Of a stretch of 64,000 bases of DNA, positions 36,401-42,561 are shown piece by piece (position 1 is the stretch's first letter; each line of letters begins with the position of its first letter). Source of the stretch: Lentisphaerae bacterium ADurb.Bin082 (lineage in GTDB: Bacteria > Verrucomicrobiota > Lentisphaeria > Oligosphaerales > Oligosphaeraceae); assembly GCA_002070945.1 (NCBI GenBank), contig MWEG01000025.1, positions 62,001 through 126,000 on the forward strand. Direction: 5' to 3'. The notes under the pieces were generated by a model. The model was not told the DNA's origin, searched no databases, and saw only the letters and a list, made by a program, of their open reading frames with translations. Position numbers and translations under genes: made by a program.

Positions 36401-37165
36401 CAAATGAGAGCCGCACGCACAGACATCATCGAAACGCTGAAGAAGACAGACGTTGCCGCCCTGCCCGCCCAATCCCAAGCCGTGGGCAACGCGCTCCGCG
36501 CCCTCAAGCGCGACTACATCACCGCCTATATCGGCCTGCACGCCAAGGCTCGGCTGGGAGTCAGCGAGGACAAGCGGAAGGCAACGCTCCTCAGCGATAC
36601 GCGCTTGCAAACGCTGGGCAAACTGGCAAACATCGACCTGATGCCCAGACAGCAACTCGTCGAATTCCAAAATCGCCTGGCTGGACTGAAAAGCTGCTCC
36701 GCCCTGACCGAACAGGAACTCGACGCCTCGCCGGCCTGCCCGCATTGCGGATTCCGTCCCTCTATGGAGCCGACCGCCGTCATGGGGGCGCAGGTCATTA
36801 GCAATCTGGACACACAGCTTGACGAGATGCTTGCAGAATGGACAACCACCCTCCTCAACAACCTCGAAGACCCGGTCGCACAGGAAAATCTCACCATGCT
36901 CAAAGCTGACCCCCAAAAGATTAAATCCTTCATCGTCGAGCGTGAACTTCCATCGCCGCTGGACAACGACTTTATCCATGCCCTGCAAGAAGCGCTTTCC
37001 AGCCTGATCAAGGTCACTATCAAGCCGCAGGAGCTGCAACAAGCCCTGCAAGCCACAGGCGGTCCAGCCACCCCGGCAGAGATGAAAAAACGCTTTGAAG
37101 AATACATCGACCTACTCACTAAAGGCGCCGACCCGAATAAGGTGCGGATAGTTATAGAGGGGTGA
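33410..37165 (+). CDS. brxC: BREX ATPase BrxC (PglY-type)
   Basis: The 1251-residue ATPase starts at 33410, with GGAGGA 10 nt upstream; the beginning, [20 protein letters not shown], is the normal BrxC N-terminus. Walker A is [12 protein letters not shown] near residue 68, with Walker B-like [12 protein letters not shown] near residue 170. A C-terminal zinc-ribbon-like pair (CPHCG, near residue 1112) lies before a helical tail. BrxC is a DNA-associated AAA protein needed for defence. It follows brxF by 34 bases. The last 62 bases of the gene are repeated in diverged form at 38979-39040, which points to recombination at this end. No frameshift or missing motif was seen. Confidence 0.92.
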   Translation: MKYGDLIHFDPIESVVQLRDAEVADTARQLVSIYVISDEMAERLTKLVIPQLQFDSPQDNKGMLIVGNYGTGKSHLMSVLSSVAADASCLDGIRHPAVKDAAKQIAGRFKVLRTVIGAAEKSLRNLLVDELVEYLSSIGVNYDFPPADKVTNHIRAFEDMMAAFHAVYPDQGLLVVVDELLDYLRARTEKGEAIILDLSFLREIGEVCKGLNFRFMAGVQEAVFDSHRFQHVADSLRRVKDRFEQIPIARNDVKFVVAERLLRKTADQLAKIRDHLTPFAKFYGNMNERMDEFVRLFPIHPDYIDTFERLTVVEKREILRTLSTSMKAILDKTVPKDEPGLIAFDSYWATLRQNPSFRSVPDIRAVIDCSQVLESRIENAITRNHYKPMAIRLIHGLSIHRLTTGDIHAPMGASAAELRDRLCLFEPMISELGGDEPDKDLQTHVETVLREIHKTVSGQFISYNKDNGQFYLDLKKTDDFDALIDKRAESLSQAQLDRFYYDALRRVMECQDATYVTGYKIWQHELVWQERKAARSGYLFFGAPNERSTAVPQRDFYLYFIQPFDAPRFKDEKRSDEVFFRLKTMDDEFLASLRRYAAALELGATASGHAKNTYESKANGFLRVLVQWLQKHISDAFEVTYQGRTKAMLEWAKGGSSSIRAASGIGPEETINFRDLVNMVGGVCLATHFAEQAPDYPCFSVLITSANRTQAAQDALRAIAGQSRTRQAIAVLDALDLLDQTGSETRIDPSQSKYAKFIVETLQAKGHGQVVNRSELVQDSRGIEYMLPGPARLEPEWGIVVLASLVYSGEVTLAIPGQKFDATAMGQLAGTGMDELLRFKHIEPPKDWNIPALRALFQVLGMTPGMVQLVTQGKDEPVQNLQQAIAKLVKRIVLTQQTLREGVSFWGLDLLAATQSTAQAAALEQAKAFFEGLQAYSSPGKLKNLRCNAQEIEQHSKVLAVLDNIDAMREFVMAHGPVASWLATAESVLPESHDWVDQMRAARTDIIETLKKTDVAALPAQSQAVGNALRALKRDYITAYIGLHAKARLGVSEDKRKATLLSDTRLQTLGKLANIDLMPRQQLVEFQNRLAGLKSCSALTEQELDASPACPHCGFRPSMEPTAVMGAQVISNLDTQLDEMLAEWTTTLLNNLEDPVAQENLTMLKADPQKIKSFIVERELPSPLDNDFIHALQEALSSLIKVTIKPQELQQALQATGGPATPAEMKKRFEEYIDLLTKGADPNKVRIVIEG

Positions 37166-37175
37166 GGAGATAGAG

Positions 37176-38339
37176 ATGTTGATAAACACCATTAAACTTA
37201 ATAATTTTTTAAGCTTCGGCGAAGAGTCGCAAGCTATTCCGCTGAAAGCGCTGAATGTTATTATCGGCCCCAATGGTTCGGGAAAGTCCAACTTATTGGA
37301 GGCAATAGAGTTGCTGAGAAATGCGCCGGAACACTTGCTGAAACCGATTCGGGAAGGCGGCGGCGTGCGCGATTGGCTCTGGAAAGGAGCAAAAGACACA
37401 CCTGATGCCTCTCTGGATGTGGTTGTCGATTATCCTCAAGGCTTGCAAAAATTGCGGTATGTCTTGTCGTTTACCGCCGTCAAGCAACGGTTTGAGATTG
37501 TCGACGAGAAAATTGAAAATGAAAAGCCCTTTGATAATCATCCGAAGCCTTACTTCTACTACCACTTCAACTATGGCCGCCCAACGCTCAACGTGATAGA
37601 TGATAAACGTACGTTGAAACAAGAAGATATTGACTCGGAAAAGTCAATTCTTTCACAACGACGCGATCCAGACCTGTATCCGGAAATAACTTACCTGGCA
37701 CGAAAATTCGCCGGCATAAAGCTCTATAGGGAATGGAGTTTTGGTCGCTACACAGCGCCACGCACGCCCCAGAAGACAGACCAGCCGAATGAATTTCTTG
37801 AGCCGGATGCAAGCAATCTCGGCCTGGTGCTGAACCGCCTGCAGCGCGATCCTCTGGTAAAGAAAAAGCTTTTAGAAGCCTTGCGCTCCCTGTATGACGG
37901 AATTGATGACTATTATGTCCAAATAGAAGGAGGAACCGTTCAAGTGTTCTTCCATGAAGGCCGATACACGATTCCGGCAACGCGGCTTTCGGACGGCACT
38001 CTGCGTTATCTCTGCCTTCTGGCCATTCTTTGTCACCCCTCGCCACCGCCTTTGGTCTGCATTGAAGAGCCGGAACTCGGCTTGCATCCCGATGTGCTGC
38101 CCACTCTCGCCGACCTGATGAAAAATGCGTCAACGCACTGTCAACTCATCGTGACCACACATTCCGATATCTTGGTGGACGCAATGAGCGATCAGCCGGA
38201 ATCAGTGCTGGTGGCGGAAAAAAAAGAGCAAGGAACGACGTTGACACGGTTGAATGCCGAAAAATTGCAGCCGTGGCTGGAAAAATATCGCCTGGGGCAA
38301 CTTTGGACGCGCGGTGAAATAGGAGGGACTCGCTGGTGA
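37176..38339 (+). CDS. AAA ATPase (COG4637/AAA_21-like), partner of a DUF4276 gene
   Basis: The 387-residue SMC-like ATPase begins MLINTIKLNNFLSFGEES. Walker A is IIGPNGSGKSNLLEAIELL near residue 29. The signature-like segment RLSDGTLRYLCLLAIL is near residue 270, Walker B is CIEEPELGLHPDVL, and the terminal His switch is LIVTTHSDILVD. It lies 10 bases after brxC and overlaps the next gene by 4 bases, so the two form a unit. The base composition is visibly more AT-rich than brxC. Such ATPases paired with a Toprim-like or nuclease effector are common in phage defence (OLD/Gabija, PARIS, Septu). This one is probably an accessory defence sensor; its trigger is unknown. Confidence 0.8.
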   Translation: MLINTIKLNNFLSFGEESQAIPLKALNVIIGPNGSGKSNLLEAIELLRNAPEHLLKPIREGGGVRDWLWKGAKDTPDASLDVVVDYPQGLQKLRYVLSFTAVKQRFEIVDEKIENEKPFDNHPKPYFYYHFNYGRPTLNVIDDKRTLKQEDIDSEKSILSQRRDPDLYPEITYLARKFAGIKLYREWSFGRYTAPRTPQKTDQPNEFLEPDASNLGLVLNRLQRDPLVKKKLLEALRSLYDGIDDYYVQIEGGTVQVFFHEGRYTIPATRLSDGTLRYLCLLAILCHPSPPPLVCIEEPELGLHPDVLPTLADLMKNASTHCQLIVTTHSDILVDAMSDQPESVLVAEKKEQGTTLTRLNAEKLQPWLEKYRLGQLWTRGEIGGTRW

Positions 38340-38953
38340 AATTATACGTTGAAGGAGGCGGTGAGTCAAAAGCGCTCAAAACAGCCTGCCGTGCCGGCTT
38401 CTCTGAGTTTTTGAGCAAGGCTGGATTGAAGGGAAAGATGCCGAGAATTGTCGCCTGCGGCAGTCGTGAAGACGCCTTTGACTCATTCTGCACCGCAATC
38501 AATCAAGGTGATTGCGCATGCCTGCTCGTTGATAGCGAAGACGCCGTCGCTACCAAGCATCAACAAGGCAAGCCAGAACAATGGCAACCTTGGGAACATC
38601 TAAAGCAATGCGACAATTGGGAAAAGCCTGAATCGGCTACCGATCAGGAATGCCACCTGATGGTGCAGTGCATGGAAGCGTGGTTTATGGCTGACTGCAA
38701 GGCCACGGCAATTTTCTTTGCTCGAGGTTTCGAGGAAAACAGACTCCCTGCCGCTACACGCCCAATAGAATCCATCTCCAAGCAAGAATTGTACGATGCG
38801 CTCAAGAATGCGACACAAAATTGTCAGAAAGGCCGATACGACAAAGGCTCTCACTCATTCAAATTGCTCGCCATGCTTGATCCGGCAAACGTGCAAACTG
38901 CTTCGCCCTGGGCCAAACGCCTGATCGATACGCTCAAGAAACAGATGAAATGA
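38336..38953 (+). CDS. DUF4276 family protein, possible effector of the ATPase
   Basis: The 205-residue protein starts with GTG inside the ATPase stop codon (GTGA overlap). It begins MKLYVEGGGESKALKTACR, where the beta strand and E-GG-E pattern resemble Toprim-like folds. CACLLVDSEDAV near residue 60 supplies the second acidic pair, and ECHLMVQCMEAWFMAD lies near residue 105. These are features of DUF4276. Two-gene AAA plus Toprim-like modules recall PARIS, but AriB belongs to DUF4435, not DUF4276, so equivalence is not claimed. A nuclease role is an inference from the acidic pattern only. Confidence 0.75.
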   Translation: MKLYVEGGGESKALKTACRAGFSEFLSKAGLKGKMPRIVACGSREDAFDSFCTAINQGDCACLLVDSEDAVATKHQQGKPEQWQPWEHLKQCDNWEKPESATDQECHLMVQCMEAWFMADCKATAIFFARGFEENRLPAATRPIESISKQELYDALKNATQNCQKGRYDKGSHSFKLLAMLDPANVQTASPWAKRLIDTLKKQMK

Positions 38954-38978
38954 ACGTGTTCTGCGCAGTGAAAATAAG

Positions 38979-39040
38979 ACATCGACCAACTCACTAAAGG
39001 CGCTGACCCGGCTAATGTGCGGATAGTAGTGGAGGGGTAA
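38979..39040 (+). pseudogene. Remnant of a second brxC 3' end
   Basis: These 62 bases align without gaps to the last 62 bases of brxC (37104-37165), with about 9 mismatches by eye. In the brxC frame they read DIDQLTKGADPANVRIVVEG-stop, against [20 protein letters not shown]-stop in the intact gene. Several changes are silent or conservative, so this is the tail of a different brxC allele, not a fresh copy. No start or upstream brxC sequence accompanies it. Together the two copies bracket the ATPase-DUF4276 module. Confidence 0.85.
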
Positions 39041-39086
39041 ATCGCGATGAATCTCTGGCATAACCACTTGTAGCTGAGGTAGAACT

Positions 39087-39575
39087 ATGGCTGCAACCTA
39101 TTCTGACAACGAAATCTCTGCTCTAATCGCAGAAAAGAAACCGCTGCCTGCAAATTGGCGTTCACGGATTGAACTCAGGAACAAGCGAGGCCACAAAGAA
39201 CGCGAGATCGAAGTCACTGGCGAAGCTGGCAACGTATTCCGCGTCATCCTGCGCCAGAGCAATTTCAATCCATTGGACTTCTCTGTCATCCTCATGCTAA
39301 ACCCGCCTGAGACAAACCAGCTCTTTCGGCTACGGCGCTATAACGGCAAAAGCCATGAACACACGAATAGGATTGAGGGTAACAGTTTCTATGACTTTCA
39401 TATTCACCAGGCAACAGAACGGTATCAACCGCTTGGCGGACGCGAGGATGCCTTCGCAGAACCCTCCGAAGCTTTTACGGATTTCCATTCAGCAGTTCGC
39501 TGCATGTTCCGTGAATGCGGCTTCCATGTGCCCGACAACCACGGCCCAACACTTTTTGGGGAGTTTGACCTATGA
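39087..39575 (+). CDS. DUF6978-like protein
   Basis: The 162-residue protein (MAATYSDNEISALIAEKKPL) has a central beta-rich domain with VTGEAGNVFRVILRQSNFNP and LDFSVILML, then LFRLRRYNGKSHEHTNRIEG and FYDFHIHQATERYQ. I tentatively recognise the DUF6978 family, a small family known only by sequence. The stop overlaps the next gene by 4 bases, so the two are translated together. Its place between BREX genes and its pairing with a DUF1828 protein suggest a toxin-antitoxin or defence pair. Nothing in the sequence identifies an activity. The start has GAGGTAG about 6 nt upstream. Confidence 0.55.
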   Translation: MAATYSDNEISALIAEKKPLPANWRSRIELRNKRGHKEREIEVTGEAGNVFRVILRQSNFNPLDFSVILMLNPPETNQLFRLRRYNGKSHEHTNRIEGNSFYDFHIHQATERYQPLGGREDAFAEPSEAFTDFHSAVRCMFRECGFHVPDNHGPTLFGEFDL

Positions 39576-40354
39576 ACACAACAACCATTGAACAAGACTT
39601 CCGTGAGAAAGTGTGTCGCTCGGTACGGATCGAAAAAGAAGGCGTCAAGCGTTATCGGGTCTTCACGCCGTTCCTGTTTGAAGACGGCGATCACCTGGCT
39701 ATCGCCATGCATCAAACCGAGACCGGATGGACGCTTTCTGACGAAGGCCACACCTACATGCATCTGACCTACGACCTGGACGAAAAAGACCTCCAGCGTG
39801 GCAGCCGTCAAAAGATCATCACCAATGCACTGTCCTTTTTCAACGTGGAAGACAGAGACGGTGAACTTGTCCTTCCCGTGCCAGATGAACGCTTTGGCGA
39901 TGCTCTGTATTCGTTTGTGCAAGCTCTGCTCAAAGTTACGGATATTTCATTTCTGAGCCGCGAACGGACACGATCAACCTTCATGGAAGACTTTCAGACT
40001 GTTCTCGAAGAAATCATCCCTAACGAGCGGCGAACCTTCAACTGGCACCATCCGAATCACGATCCGCATGGCAGGTATACAGTAGATTGTCGTGTCAACG
40101 GCATGCGCTATCCGTTGTTCATCTATGCGTTGCCTAACGATGATCGCACTCGCGATGCCACTATATCGCTCTTGCAGTTTGAAAAATGGAATGTACCGCA
40201 TCGTTCAATAGGAATTTTCGAGGAACAAGAAGGCATCAACCGCAATGTGCTGGCACGGTTCAGCGATATCTGTGAAAAGCAGTTCTCCAGCCTTGGCGCA
40301 AACCAAGAGCGCATAGAGCGCTATGTCAAGGAACAAATGCAGGCAGCGTCATGA
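39572..40354 (+). CDS. DUF1828 domain protein
   Basis: The 260-residue protein carries the DUF1828 signature in its first 100 residues: YRVFTPFLFEDGDHLAIAMH, GWTLSDEGHTYMHLTYDLDE. A second half (VDCRVNGMRYPLFIYALPND, ISLLQFEKWNVPHRSIGIF) resembles DUF1829. The family is recurrent in mobile and defence regions, but its function is not established. It overlaps the DUF6978-like gene by 4 bases (ATGA). Good match to the family pattern from memory; the biological role is inferred only from location. Confidence 0.7.
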   Translation: MNTTTIEQDFREKVCRSVRIEKEGVKRYRVFTPFLFEDGDHLAIAMHQTETGWTLSDEGHTYMHLTYDLDEKDLQRGSRQKIITNALSFFNVEDRDGELVLPVPDERFGDALYSFVQALLKVTDISFLSRERTRSTFMEDFQTVLEEIIPNERRTFNWHHPNHDPHGRYTVDCRVNGMRYPLFIYALPNDDRTRDATISLLQFEKWNVPHRSIGIFEEQEGINRNVLARFSDICEKQFSSLGANQERIERYVKEQMQAAS

Positions 40355-40519
40355 AGGCATCGGCAAGGAACACCAACTGAAAATAATAGGAGACTATTGG
40401 AACAGCCTCAGCCGGAAAGAAATACGCAAGGGAGCGTAAGGTTCTGCGGAAACGTGTGCTGGCTGTGGATATTGATCCACAGTCTGATTTATGAGACCCG
40501 AGACTTAGGATTTGTGGAC

Positions 40520-42184
40520 ATGCATACCCACGAAATTGAAAAGTTAATCCTGCAGGGAGAGAGTCTCTCGCTGGAGTTCAAAAGCGATCAGAAGTGCCTC
40601 TCGGACCGTGATCTGGTCGCTACGGTTGTATCGTTGGCCAATACCGAAGGAGGCGACTTGCTGTTAGGAGTGGAAGATAATGGCGCCATCACAGGTTTGC
40701 ATGCCAATCATCTTAATATTTCCAGCGTTGCAGCGCTGATTGCCAACAAAACCAATCCAGCAATATCCGTCAGAGCAGAACAATATAAAGTTCAAGGAAA
40801 ATTTATCGCCAGGATAATCATTCCAAAATCCCGGCAACTGGTATCGACCTCCGAGGGCCTGTTGCTCCGAAGACGGCTCAAGCTGGATGGCACCCCCGAA
40901 GCAGTGCCATTTTACCCCCATGAGTTTATTCAACGTCAGTCTTCAATGGGGCTTGTCGACCCATCAGCCATGGTTCTTGAAGAGGTTGACGCCAATCAAC
41001 TCGATCCCCTGCAACGCTTGCGTATTCGTAACGCCATCAAAAAATACGGAGGGGAACAGACTTTGTTAGCGCTGGCGGATGAAGAGCTTGATGGCGCCCT
41101 GGGACTTGTCAAAAGTATCAACGGCAAACAACACCCAACTGTCGCGGGACTGCTGCTGTTAGGCACAGAAGATTTGCTTCGCACCCATTTGCCCGCTTAT
41201 GAAGTTGCTTTCCAAGTGCTACAAGGCACAAATGTTAAAGTCAATGAATTCTACCGCAAACCTTTAATTGAGACTTTCGAAGATGTGGAGCTTCAATTCA
41301 AACCCTGGGTGATCGAGGAGGAACTCGAGGTCGGATTGTTTCGCGTACCAATCCCTAACTATGACCGCCGGGCTTTTCGGGAGGGTTTTGTCAATGCCCT
41401 AGTTCACCGCGACTTCAGCCGCCTGGGCGCTGTGCATGTAAAAATAGACAATACCGGCCTCAACATCAGCAATCCTGGCGGTTTTATTGAAGGCGTCAAC
41501 CTCAGCAACCTCCTGGTAGCACCACCACATTCGCGCAATCCCTTGCTGGCCGACATTATTAAGCGCATCGGCTTGGCTGAGCGCACTGGCCGTGGTATCG
41601 ACCGCATCTACGAAGGCATGCTGCGCTACGGTCGCCCAGAACCTGACTATGGGCTTTCCAATGCCTATCTCGTCAATCTGTTCATGGCCAATGTCGCCGC
41701 TGACCGGGAATTCCTCCGGATGGTGGTTGAACAACACGACAGCCTTGGCGAACCGCTCGTTGAACCCCTGATTATCCTCTCCCGCCTGCGCGATGAGCGC
41801 AGACTGACCACCACTGATCTTGCCCCTTCGCTCCAAAAGAGCGAGTCGCACACCCGGATCATTGTCGAAAAACTGCTTGAAGCAGGTCTGGTCGAAGCGT
41901 ATGGCTCCGGACGTGGCCGCAGCTACACGCTCAGCGCTGCCGTCTATCGGCGAAGCGGCCAAAAAGCAGCTTATGTGAGGCAAGCGGGATTCGATACCAT
42001 CCAACAAGAACAGATGGTACTCAAATACATCGATAAGCATGGGAGCATCAAGAGGGCAGAGGTTGCTGAATTATGCCATTTAACCCTCCCTCAAGCGTAT
42101 CATTTGCTTAAGAATCTTCAAAATGCAGGCGCCATCACTCAACAAGGAAAGACACGGCATACGTTCTACACACGAAAAAAATAA
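40520..42184 (+). CDS. AlbA_2/GHKL ATP-binding regulator with C-terminal winged helices
   Basis: The start at 40520 follows TTAGGAT. The 554-residue protein has an N-terminal Schlafen AlbA_2 domain (about 5-130; SLSLEFKSD, ATVVSLANTEGGDLLLGVED). A GHKL-type ATP-binding domain lies at about 275-405 (REGFVNALVHRDFS, ERTGRGIDRIYEGM). Two winged-helix segments follow at about 425-480 and 495-550 (HTRIIVEKLLEAGLVEAYGSG; HGSIKRAEVAELCHLTLPQA). Proteins of this design are usually called DNA-binding or helicase-like transcriptional regulators. In BREX and other defence islands they may control expression or act in defence. It ends just before the repeats that precede pglX. Confidence 0.8.
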   Translation: MHTHEIEKLILQGESLSLEFKSDQKCLSDRDLVATVVSLANTEGGDLLLGVEDNGAITGLHANHLNISSVAALIANKTNPAISVRAEQYKVQGKFIARIIIPKSRQLVSTSEGLLLRRRLKLDGTPEAVPFYPHEFIQRQSSMGLVDPSAMVLEEVDANQLDPLQRLRIRNAIKKYGGEQTLLALADEELDGALGLVKSINGKQHPTVAGLLLLGTEDLLRTHLPAYEVAFQVLQGTNVKVNEFYRKPLIETFEDVELQFKPWVIEEELEVGLFRVPIPNYDRRAFREGFVNALVHRDFSRLGAVHVKIDNTGLNISNPGGFIEGVNLSNLLVAPPHSRNPLLADIIKRIGLAERTGRGIDRIYEGMLRYGRPEPDYGLSNAYLVNLFMANVAADREFLRMVVEQHDSLGEPLVEPLIILSRLRDERRLTTTDLAPSLQKSESHTRIIVEKLLEAGLVEAYGSGRGRSYTLSAAVYRRSGQKAAYVRQAGFDTIQQEQMVLKYIDKHGSIKRAEVAELCHLTLPQAYHLLKNLQNAGAITQQGKTRHTFYTRKK

Positions 42185-42204
42185 TCAACACACGCATGAT
42201 GAGT

Positions 42205-42321
42205 TCAACACATACGTGTGTTGACGTGCGTTGACGTGCGTTGAAATGTGCGTTGACGTGTGTTGACGTGCGTTGAAATGTGCGTTGACGTGCGTTGAAA
42301 TGTGCGTTGACGTGTGTTGAG
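42205..42321. repeat. Minisatellite of 10- and 12-base units upstream of pglX
   Basis: Ten head-to-tail units run from 42216: GTGYGTTGAC (10 bases) and GTGCGTTGAAAT (12 bases), in the order 10-10-12-10-10-12-10-12-10-10. At its left edge TCAACACA and TGTGTTGA form a perfect 8-base inverted repeat around TACG (42205-42224). No reading frame is conserved. Unit number could vary by slippage or recombination. Confidence 0.9.
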
Positions 42322-42412
42322 CATATCTCGCTCGTGCTTTACGCTGCTGGATTCATCCAGTAGCCCAATCCGGAAATGCCACTTGGCAGGAAAGTTAGAA
42401 TGGTTCAAGGTT

Positions 42413-42518
42413 CAAGGTTCAAGAAAAATATGTTCTCTCCACTTGATTTCATCCGAGGGATTCACGCGATATTCGCGCACCGCATGAAAACCGCGTGAAA
42501 AAACACGCGCCGCGTGAA
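42413..42518. promoter_or_regulatory. Cluster of CGCGTGAA boxes before pglX
   Basis: Within about 60 bases there are TTCACGCG at 42461-42468, CGCATGAA at 42481, CGCGTGAA at 42492 and CGCGTGAA at 42511. CGCGTG/CACGCG also forms an inverted repeat at 42492-42509 around AAAAAA. The spacing and repetition look like an operator array for a regulator, possibly the AlbA_2 protein encoded upstream. Three copies of GGTTCAA (from about 42411) lie just before it. No clear promoter was found. Confidence 0.4.
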
Positions 42519-42561
42519 TATATGCGCTCTGCTCATAACTTATGCATTAGGTTCATATCCA

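Noticed and set aside
42205-42321. CRISPR-like array
   Set aside because: Units are 10-12 bases, directly adjacent, without unique spacers, and no cas gene is near. It is a minisatellite.
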